The position numbers were made by a program, and so were the translations under genes. The notes below the pieces were generated by a model, which saw only the letters and a program-made list of their open reading frames with translations, made no database searches and was not told the origin of the DNA. Shown here one piece after another: positions 56,027 through 64,000 of a stretch of 64,000 nucleotides of DNA. This DNA comes from Heloderma charlesbogerti (lineage: Eukaryota; Chordata; Lepidosauria; Squamata; Helodermatidae), in the NCBI GenBank assembly GCA_026122225.1, contig JANEZZ010001497.1, forward strand, positions 1,054,001 through 1,118,000, in the 5' to 3' direction. How positions within the stretch are numbered: position 1 is the stretch's first letter; every line of letters begins with the position of its first letter.

Positions 56027-56494
56027 TAGGGGTGTACGGAACATACTCGCCAGTCCGCTGGGGGAGTCCGCAAGGGGGGTTAGGAAATCCCTCCCTCCCC
56101 CCAGAATCCTCCCCAGCTGGCTCCGCTCCACCTTGAGTCTGCGGAGCCGCCAGCAAGGGCCGCCCGCAGCCGGACTTCTGTCCACTGCTGGGCTGCGACT
56201 GCAAATGGCGTCCGGTATAGGGAATGCCATTTGAGTCCCTGCCCTTTGCTGTGATTGGCTATGTAAATATTTAAGTAGCCTATCATGGCAAAGAGCAGGG
56301 ATGCAAATAGCGTCTGCTACGCTGGATGCCATTTTGTTCCGCAGCCCAGCAGCGGATAGCAGCGGAATGAAGACGACAACCCAGACCAGCTGCTGGCAGG
56401 TAGGGTCCATCCTGGGGGGGTTCCAGGGGGTGGGGGGGTACTCCATTTCGCCACGGACTCCGGGAGTCCGTGGCGGATTTCTCTGCCTTCCCTA
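56027..56494 (+). mobile_element. hAT-like element, family A2
   Basis: TAGGGGTG...CTTCCCTA with flanks CTTTGAGA and CCTTGAGT (6 of 8). Core: one TTGGCTATGTAAATATTTAAG hairpin between inverted GCAAATGGCGTCC-type blocks. Its right flank is the landing site of the next element. Confidence 0.75.
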
Positions 56495-56501
56495 CCTTGA
56501 G

Positions 56502-57110
56502 TAGGGATGTGCGAAAGTCACTTACTGTTTCGCGGATCTGCTTCGCGGTGGGGGGGAGGTGCTCCGTCCCTCCCCCTGGAATCCTGCCCAGCCGGCTCTG
56601 CTCCGTGCGGATTCTGCGGAGCCGCCAGCTGGCTCTGCCGGCTGGCTCCGTCAGCTGGCTTTGCCGGCAGCCGGTCATCCGGCTGCTTTGCAGCAGGGAC
56701 GCAAATGGTGGCGGCCATAGCCACCGCCATTTGTGTCCCTGTACTTAACCATGATAAGCTATGTAAATATTTATGTAGCCTATCAAGGCAAAGTAAAAAA
56801 AAACGTGTACGCAAATGGCGGTGGCTACGGTGGCCGCAATTTGTGTTGGCTATTTTTCGCCGTTCTAGTCTACGTAAATATTTACGTAGCTAAACATAGC
56901 TTACATAGCTAGAACAGCTAAAAATAGCGAACACAAATGGCGGCTGCCGTAGCTACCGCCATTTGCGTATGCTGTGCCCAGCCGTGGCTGGCCAGGAGAC
57001 CAGTCGCCCCTGCCCCCGCCGCCTCCGCCACCCCCATCGCCGCCCCTGCTGCTACCGCTGCTGCCTCCACTGCTGCCGCACCTGCCGCCCCCACCGCCGC
57101 ATCTCCCATA
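56502..57110 (+). mobile_element. hAT-like element, family A/A2, 3'-truncated
   Basis: Starts TAGGGATGTGCGAAAGTCAC. Contains ATGATAAGCTATGTAAATATT, AAATGGCGGTGGCTACGG and TAGTCTACGTAAATATTTACG hairpins, then a (CCGCCNCC)n GC-rich stretch to ~57110. No right terminus is found. Confidence 0.7.
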
Positions 57111-57114
57111 CCTT

Positions 57115-57480
57115 CCGATTTTAATCCTTTGCCCTATGCCTGCAATTCCCATTACAATTGGATGGTTTGTGGCAACACAAATTGCATGTCTGGGCATCCT
57201 GTTCCAGATTGGGGCTACAACCAGGGGGCAAATAATTATTCGCCCCTAAATCCTCCCTCCCCACTGCCCCCATGCTAGAGTGTTAGTCTGGGTATCAACA
57301 TGTGTTCTGACCTTTTGAGTCACATTGCATAGTTAAAGGAATAGACATTGGAGTACTGGAGATAGAGTACGGTAGAACATAGATTCTCTTGGAAAATATC
57401 GGCATGCTCACAGCACTGTACCTTAAGAATGAAACTTCGCATGGGTCATGGATGACATTACTTTGCCAGCAGTTGCTGTC
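57115..57480 (+). pseudogene. possible old retroviral coding fragment, second part
   Basis: 57115-57270 reads as an open Cys/Trp/Asn/Pro-rich stretch up to a stop at 57275, followed by broken frames. It may belong with 55600-56026. The evidence is compositional only; no family assignment. Confidence 0.22.
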
Positions 57481-57602
57481 ATAAGCTTTATGAGAGCCAG
57501 GGCCTGCAGGAGAAGCTGCCACCATTGGGAAAAGTCGTGCCTGCTGCTGCTGCCGGGCTGCTGCTGCCGCTGCCACCAACACCAGGCCTTCCCTGCAGAC
57601 TT

Positions 57603-59780
57603 ATAGAATCATAGAATAGTAGGGCTGGAAGGGGCCCACAAGGCCACCAAGTCCAACCCCCTGCTCAATGCAGGAATCCAAGTCAGAGCATCCCTGACAG
57701 ATGGCTGTCCAGCCTCGTCTTGAAGGCCTCCAGTGTGGGAGAGCCCACCACCTCCCCAGGTAATTGGTTCCATTGTCGTATTGCTCTTACAGTCAGAAAG
57801 TTTTTCCTGATGTTCAGCTGGAATCTGGCTTCCTGTCACTTGAGCCCATTATTCCGTGTCCTGCACTCTGGGATGATCAAGAAGAGATCCTGGCCTTCTT
57901 CTCTGTGACAACCTTTCAAGTACTTGAAGAGTGCTATCGTATCTCCCCTCAGTCTTCTCTTCTCAAGGCTAAACATGCCCAGTTCTTTCAGTCTCTCTTC
58001 ATAGGGCTTTGTTTCCAGTCCCCTGATCATTTTTGTTGCCCTCCTTTGAACCCTCTCCAGTTTGTCTGCATCCTTCGTCAAGTGTGGTGCCCAGAACTGG
58101 ACACAGTACTCCAGATGAGGCCTAACCAGTGCTGAGTAGAGTGGAACTAGTACTTCCCGGGATTTGGAAGTGATGCTTCTATGAATGCAGCCCAAAAGAG
58201 CATTTGCCTTTTTTGCAGCCACATAACATTGTTGGCTCATATTCAGCTTGTGATCGACAACAATTCCAAGATCCTTCTCACTCGTAGTGTGGTTGAGCCA
58301 CGTATCCCCCATCTTGTAACTGTGCATTTGGTTTCTTTTTCCTAGGTGCAGAACTTGGCATTTGTCCCTATTAAATGTCATTCTGTTGTTTTCTGCCCAG
58401 CGCTCCAGTCTATCCAGATCACTTTGAATGTTGTTTCTGTCTTCCAAAGTATTAGCTATCTCTCCCAATTTTGTGTCATCTGCAAATTTGATCAGCATTC
58501 CCTGCACCTCCTCCTCCAAGTCATTCATAAAAATGTTGAAGAGCACTGGGCCCAGGACTGAGCCCTGCGGTACCCCACTTGTTACCTCTCCCCAGTTTGA
58601 GAAGGTCCCATTGATAAGCACTCTTTGAGTCCGATTCTGTAGCCAACTGTGGATCCAGGGGATCATTGTTTCATCTAGCCCACTTTGAGCTAGTTTGCTC
58701 ATCAGGATATCATGGGGCACTTTGTCGAAAGCTTTGCTGAAGTCGAGGTATATGATGTCTACAGCATCCCCACGGTCTACAAGGGAGGTGACTTGATCAA
58801 AAAATGAGATCAGATTTGTCTGGCAGGACTTGTTTTTGACAAATCCATGTTGGCTTCGAGTAATCACGGCATTGTTGTCAAGGTGCTTCCAGATGGATTG
58901 CTTTATGATCTGCTCCAGAATTTTCCCAGGGATTGATGTCAGACTGACTGGTCTGTAGTTCCCAGGTTCCTCCTTTTTACCCTTTTTGAAGATAGGGACA
59001 ACGTTAGCCCTCCTCCAGTCATCTGGCACTTCCCCCGTCCTCCATGATTTCTCAAAGAGAATAGACAGCGGTTCTGAGAGTTCTTCTGCCAGTTCCTTTA
59101 TGACTCTAGGATGCAGCTCATCTGGCCCTGGAGATTTGAACTCATTCAAAGTAATGAGGTGTTCCTTGACCATATGCCTGTTGATCTCAAGCTGCAATCC
59201 TGCCCCTTCAGCCTGTACTTCACCTTTGCCAGGGGGGTCATAGACCTTCTTTTGGGAGAAGACTGAGCCAAAGTAGGAATTGAGCACCTCTGCCTTTTCT
59301 TTGTCATCTGTTATCGTTTTGCCATCCTTATTTAATAGCTGAACCACCATTTCTTTCCTCTGCCTTTTACTATGCACGTAGCTGAAGAAAGCCTTTTTGT
59401 TGTTTTTAACATCCCTTGCTAACCTCAGCTCATTCTCAGCTTTAGCCTTCCTGACGCCATCCCTGCAATTCTGTGCTACCTGCGTGTACTCTTCCTTTGT
59501 TACTTGGCCTTCTTTCCACTTCCTATATGTGTCCTTTTTTGTTTTCAGGTCATCCCTAAGCTTTTTGTGAAGCCACATTGTCTTCTTCTGTTGTCTTCCA
59601 CCTTTTCTTCTTGTTGGAATTGCTTGTGATTGTGCCTTGAGAATTTCCTTTTTTGAAAGCTCCCACCCATCTTGGACTCCTTTTCTCGCTAGCATCGCTT
59701 GCCATGGGACCTTCCTGATCATTGTTCTGAGTTTATGAAAATCAGCTTTCCTAAAATCCAGGGTTTTGACTTCTGCCTGT
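57603..59780 (-). mobile_element. CR1 LINE, 5'-truncated with intact RT ORF
   Basis: Minus-strand CR1. The 3' end at 57603-57660 has the ATAGAATCATAGAATAG tail (complement) and GGTTGGACTTGGTGG. The ORF from 59722 to 57836 is 628 codons without a stop. It begins downstream of the endonuclease domain, then has the reverse transcriptase: SPGPDELHPRVIKE, NYRPVSLTS, DFSKAFDKVPH, GVPQGSVLGPVLFN, and the catalytic FADDTKLG. The C-terminal region has RPHLEYCVQFW and ends near NNGLK, as CR1 proteins do. The coding frame continues upstream to ~59777 (VKTLDFRKADF). Lack of decay indicates a fairly recent insertion, but without the endonuclease it is not autonomous. Confidence 0.95.
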
Positions 59781-59933
59781 CAGACTACCAGTCCCTGCAG
59801 GACCAGGCCCCCAGGTACCGAGCCAGCTGTGCTGCTTCCACCTGCCCCTCCCTGGAGGGGCTACATAAGCTGGCTGGCTGAGGTGGCTTGGGAGAGCCAG
59901 GGCCTGCAGGAGAAGCCGCCGCCACCGCCACCG

Positions 59934-59983
<50 letters not shown>

Positions 59984-59994
59984 GGGGAAGAGGG

Positions 59995-60048
<54 letters not shown>
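59934..60048. repeat. (CTA)n and (CAG)n trinucleotide tracts
   Basis: About 16 CTA units (59934-59982), then CTGGGGAAGAGGGC, then about 17 CAG units (59998-60048), in the L2 5' region. Open frames through them (poly-Thr, poly-Gln, poly-Ser) are composition artefacts. Confidence 0.97.
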
Positions 60049-60052
<4 letters not shown>

Positions 60053-60769
60053 GCCTTCCCTGTTGACTCCTGCCTGGCATTATTTTTAAGGGTATTTTTA
60101 ACTGTTTTTTTGTTTTTGTTTTGTTTTTTTAATTTCTAGGGGATTTTGTTGTGTTTTTAGGGGTGGGTAGCCTGCCTGATAGGTGGGAGTGAGGGGGCAT
60201 GTGTCCACCAGATGGAGGCAGTGGGGGGACTGTTGGGGGCCAGAACATACCAAAACTGGGTGGCAGGGACTGGCAGAGTGCTAGGGGCAGGCCATGCCAG
60301 GTAAGGGGAACAAAGGAGAGATGTGTAGTATCTGTCCCCTGCTCCGGGCCTGTCCAGAGCCAAAGGACGGTTGGGGGAGGCGTGACCCCATCTTCTGGCC
60401 TTCGTTTGCTGCTCTGCAATGCCAGGTCTGTTACCCAGAAAACCTCCCTCATCCATGACTTGATCCTGGATGAGGGTGCAGACCTGGCATGTATTACGGA
60501 GACCTGGCTGGCTGAGACCATTCCTCCAACCCTTGCAGCCATGTGTCCAGCCGGATTTTCATATGTACAGCAGCTGAGGGCTGGGGACCGGGGAGAGGGA
60601 GTGGCTGTTAGCTACCAAGGGTCCTTGGTCTTCACCAGACCCGCTCTCCAGAAGACCAAGGTTGCTGAGTGCATGTACTGGAGGTTGGGCCCAAAGGGCA
60701 GTCTGGGGATTCTGCTTGTGTACCGTCCACCCCGCTGCATGACTGACTCCCTGGCTGAGAAGCTTGAAG

Positions 60770-61631
60770 TAGGGATGTACGAAAGTCACTTACCTGGTCT
60801 CACAGCTTGCTTCGCGGTGTGGGGGAGGCGCTTCGCTTCTCCCCCCGAAGTTCAGGCTGGGGGGGAGAGGCTTCCCGCCTCGCCCGGCCGAAATTCAGGC
60901 CAGGGGGAAGCGCCCCATCTCCCCGGCCACGAACTTCAACAGAAAACTAAAACAAACAAACAAAAAACGCCCCGTGATAGGCTACGTGACGATTTACGTA
61001 GCCTATCATGGCTAGATCTGCAAAGTCAGCCATGATAGGCTACATTAATCATCACGTAGCCTATCACGGGTGACTTAAAAAAAAAAAAAAAGCGCGTACG
61101 CAAATGGCCCCCATAGGGAGCCGCCATTCGCGTTCCTTATTTGGTCGCCGTAGTCTACGTAATCTTTACGTAGACTACAGCGATCAAATAAGGAACGCGA
61201 ATGGCGGCACCCTATGGGGGGCACCATTAGCCGTACGCGCTTTTTTTTTTTTTTAAGTCACCCGTGATAGGCTACGCGATGATTAATGTAGCCTATCACG
61301 GCTGACTTTGCAGATCTAGCCGTGTGATATGCTACGTTAATCGTCACGTAGCCTATCATGGGGGCTTTTATTTTTTTTACTTTACTTGGAATGGTGGCGG
61401 TGGCAGCCAGTCGAAAGACCAGCTGCCGCCACCGCCCCTGTCGAAGCCCTGCCGAACCGCTGCTGAGACCCGCCACCGGGAGCGACATTCGGGAAAGGTA
61501 AGTCCCATCCTGGGGGGGGGTGCGGGGTGCGGGGAGGTGCGGAGAATTTCTCCCCGAAACTACTTCGGGGGGCCGAATACGTTGGCACTCGCCCCCCCAA
61601 AGTTTCGGCGAGAAATTCTCTGACACCCCTA
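60770..61631 (-). mobile_element. hAT-like palindromic element, family A, in the L2 endonuclease
   Basis: TAGGGATG...CACCCCTA with the perfect duplication GCTTGAAG at 60762-60769 and 61632-61639. Reversed orientation, compact single-centre core (TAGTCTACGTAATCTTTACG). Left complement donor ACTTACCTGG; right donor AAAGGTAAGTCCC. Confidence 0.95.
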
Positions 61632-61987
61632 GCTTGAAGTGGTCTCTGATGTGCGTGTACAGTCCCCTAACGTACTGGTGTTGGGGGACTTCAACGTACA
61701 TTCAGAGGCCATCCTCACAGGAGCACCTCAGGACTTCATGGAGATCATGGCTTCCTGGGAGCTGCACCATATTCTAACTGGGCCAACCCAGGTAGCTGGT
61801 CATACGCTAGACCTTGTGTTTGTTTCTGGAGAAGCAGGTAGTGATCTGGAAGTCGGGGGTATATCCACCACCCCCTTGTCATGGTCAGATCACTATCTGC
61901 TGACGTTGGACTTCTTGGTTCCACTACCCCTCTGCAGGGGTGGAGGACCCATTAAAATGGTCCGCCCCAGGCATCTTATTCACGGCT

Positions 61988-62205
61988 GAATACAGGGACA
62001 CAAATGGTGGTGGCTACGGCCACCGCCATTTGCATCCCTCCTAGCCAGCGGCCGGATGTCCGGCTGGTGGCAGAGCTAGCTGGCAGCTCCACGGAATCCC
62101 CACGGAGGGGATCCATCCATCCAGGATTCCAGGGGAGGGACGCAGTGGCTCCCCCATCCAGCGGAACCTGGCGGAGCCAGGTAAGCGGGGTTTCGTACAT
62201 CCCTA
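61988..62205 (+). mobile_element. hAT-like element fragment, family A2
   Basis: GGGACACAAATGGTGGTGG...CCACCGCCATTTGC hairpin, an outer arm with CCAGGTAAGCGGGG and the terminus CATCCCTA. The left end is missing, replaced by L2 coding sequence. Confidence 0.7.
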
Positions 62206-63139
62206 GAAGGCAGCAAAAAAGGAATATTATGCTGCCTCTATCGCGTCTGCAGAGTGCTGTCCCAGGAGGCTGTTCCAAGTGGTTCAGAACATGGTCGGTC
62301 TTGTGGCTCCTGAACCACTGGAGCATTCTAAGCCCTCCTGTGAGGCCTTGGCAAGGCACTTTGCAGATAAAATTGATCAGATTAGGAGTGTTACTCCGTG
62401 CGCTGTGGATACAGTTAGTGAGCAAGAGGCGGCCTGGGGCAAACCAGTTTTGTGGGATTGGTTCCAGCTTCTTCCTCCTGATGAAGTGGACAAGGTGCTT
62501 TCATCTGTAAGGCCGACCACCTGCTTACTTGATCCTTGCCCATCTTGGCTCATTATGGGCTGCAGAGAGAGACTGGGAGAGGGGATCAGGGCGGTGGTGA
62601 GTGCCTCCCTTGAGGAGGGAGTGATGCCATCAGCCTTTAAGGAGGCAGGGATCAGACCACAGTTAAAGAAGCCCTCCTTGGATCCCCAGGTCTTGAACAA
62701 CTTTCGCCCAGTCTCAAATCTGCCATTTTTGGGCAAGGTGATTGAGCGGGTGGTGGTGATGTAGTTGAAGGCACACTTGGAAGAAACCGATTATCTAGAC
62801 CCATTTCAGTCGGGCTTCAGGCCTGGGCATGGGACAGAAACGGCCTCCACTCTGTGGAACTCCCTCCCACGGGAACTCTGCCATGTCTTTAATGAGCTTC
62901 TGCCGTGCATTAAAAATGTGGTTGTTCAGGCAGGCATTTGGGGTGGGTTAGGGTATTTTAGAAAATGTATTTATTGTAGAATTTTATTGTTTTAAACTGT
63001 TTTAATATATGCTGTACATTGCCCAGAGTGGCTGGGTGATCAGCCAGATGGGCGATTAATAAATTTAATAATAATAAATAAATAAATAAATAAATAAGCT
63101 ATAATGGAAGGAAAACCTTATTAGCATTTGAATTGCTGC

Positions 63140-63460
63140 TAGGGATGTACGAATCCCTTACTTTGCCATCCGCTGGGGTTCCGCCGGGGGGGGAGGCGAT
63201 CCGTTCCTCCACTCCGGAATCCTCGCCACCCAGCTCTGCTCTGTGGCAATTCCACGGAGCTGCTGGCCAACTCCGAAAGGCCAGCGATATGGCCGCCATG
63301 CCGTATCGCTGGCTGAAGGGGACCTGATGTATTGCGGCCACAAATGGCGTCCAGGACACCATTTGCAGCCATAAAGGCCTTAGTTTAAGGTAAATGCAGC
63401 CACCATTTGCATCCATGCTTTTCGTTAACGCTGTAGGCTATACAAATATTTACAGTGCTT
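63140..63460 (+). mobile_element. hAT-like element, family A2, 3'-truncated
   Basis: Starts TAGGGATGTACGAATCCC after ATTGCTGC. Inverted GGCCAGCGATATGG/CCGTATCGCTGG and AAATGGCGTCC/GGACACCATTT segments. It is cut off at GTAGGCTATACAAATATTTAC by a CR1 tail. Confidence 0.75.
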
Positions 63461-63584
63461 CACACTGGAGGCATTCAAGACAAGGCTGGACAGGGATCTG
63501 TCGGGAATGCTTTACCTTGGAGGGGGTTGGACTCGATGGTCTTCTAGGCCCCTTCCAATCCTACTATTCTATGATTCTAAGCCT
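63461..63584 (+). mobile_element. CR1 3' end fragment
   Basis: CACACTGGAGGCATTCAAG, GGTTGGACTCGATGGTCTT and the CTATTCTATGATTCTA tail. Heavily 5'-truncated. Confidence 0.9.
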
Positions 63585-64000
63585 GAATAATGAACTTAAA
63601 TGGCATTCACAAACATTTTAAAGAAATATATGACACAACATGCCACAGATTGGAATATAAAGAACCAATATGTCAATTTTCAGCACATTTGTACTTGTTG
63701 TACCTGTGACAATTTTGAATGGATTGCAGATCTCATATGGTAGATCATGAATACCAAGTTTCAAGTTGTTAGCCCAATGGGTATCATTTTGATAAGCAAG
63801 GGAAGTCTGTGGTTTAGAATAGTGGATTTTTAAAAAAAATATTTTTGCAACTCCCTTTAAGAAAAGGGGAACTCCTGTACCCCTGTAGGAGATTTATTCC
63901 AAGGCAGGAAAAGCTGGATAAATAGGAATGATTTAAAGGACACTTAGATTGTTGCTCAATTAATACTGATGTATAATTTAAATGGAACTTAAATGAAGCC
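63585..64000. other. unassigned AT-rich sequence
   Basis: No exon, repeat end or RNA gene recognised to the window edge. Confidence 0.5.

Larger units (their letters stand above)
59785..63095 (+). mobile_element. L2-clade LINE, near full length, broken by hAT insertions
   Basis: Plus strand. A 5' region with trinucleotide tracts (59934-60048) is followed by an endonuclease from ~60385 (LLLCNARSVTQK, ITETWLAET, GEGVAVSY, LLVYRPPR). The domain resumes after the hAT insertion at 61640 with VLVLGDFN and WSDHYLLTLDF. The RT begins after a second insertion (VVQNMVG, LNNFRPVSNLPFLGK, DPFQSGFRPG). At ~62840 the sequence jumps to the 3' end (LWNSLPRELC, TGCCCAGAGTGGCTGGG, AATAAATTTAATAATAA), so most of the RT palm is deleted. 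Confidence 0.9.

Noticed and set aside
56937..57278. Ala/Pro-rich secreted-looking ORF
   Set aside because: The first half is GC-rich hAT arm; only the later part has protein-like composition, and it is noted separately at low confidence.
57836..59722. Host gene of 628 codons
   Set aside because: The motifs and 3' tail are those of a CR1 LINE.
59888..60139. Poly-Thr/poly-Gln protein
   Set aside because: It is a translation of (CTA)n and (CAG)n microsatellites in an L2 5' region.
2542..63621. Many 60-220 codon open frames rich in Ala, Pro, Arg and Gly
   Set aside because: They lie in the GC-rich arms of hAT-like elements, often on both strands at once, and are broken at different places in different copies. 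They are composition effects, not genes.

Overview
The window is vertebrate, and I read it as squamate reptile (lizard or snake). Evidence for this is a full-length Bov-B LINE and a second Bov-B 3' fragment, three tRNA-headed Sauria-type SINEs, abundant L2-clade LINE copies, CR1 with its ATTCTATGATT tail, and a degraded L1. There is no operon-like coding. Almost all long open frames are retrotransposon ORFs or chance frames in GC-rich palindromes. The species cannot be named from this sequence.

Host genes: I find a small minus-strand beta-defensin cluster, made of short exons that a long-ORF search would miss. Intact six-cysteine exons lie at 9900-10008, 13573-13681, 23687-23795 and 29674-29800, all with the spacing C-x6-C-x4-C-x9-C-x5-CC and each followed by a GT splice donor. 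The last pairs with a signal-peptide exon at 31019-31076. A decayed relative lies near 36849-36942. The first three are close paralogues with similar flanks; the fourth is more divergent.

Mobile DNA: the dominant feature is a set of about 30 non-autonomous hAT-like elements, roughly 23-24 kb by adding my coordinates, or over a third of the window. They share terminal inverted repeats TAGGGATG...CATCCCTA and most are bounded by an 8-bp target-site duplication (TSD). The main family (A) is a palindrome made of palindromes: 32-nt hairpins built on GATAGGCTACGT, ATGGCGGC/GCCGCCAT hairpins and TAGTCTACGTAAA hairpins, all inside one ~460-bp inverted repeat. The GC-rich outer arms usually carry an outward-pointing consensus 5' splice site (AGGTAAGT). 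Families with the same termini but unrelated interiors include AT-rich TGCAAA palindromes, a 1.67-kb foldback with mirrored AAAG/CTTT microsatellites and others. No hAT transposase is visible.

Layout: 1-1640 duplicated spacer and L2 remnants; 1643-5674 full-length Bov-B split by a hAT element; 5.7-8.6 kb MITE, Bov-B, L2 and L1 fragments; 8.6-31.1 kb defensin cluster with many hAT insertions; 31.1-45.7 kb foldbacks, a minus-strand L2 and SINEs; 45.7-48.7 kb plus-strand L2; 48.8-57.5 kb hAT elements, a possible LTR and a possible retroviral fragment; 57.6-59.8 kb CR1 with an intact 628-codon ORF; 59.8-63.1 kb L2 interrupted by hAT elements; 63.1-64 kb hAT and CR1 tails.
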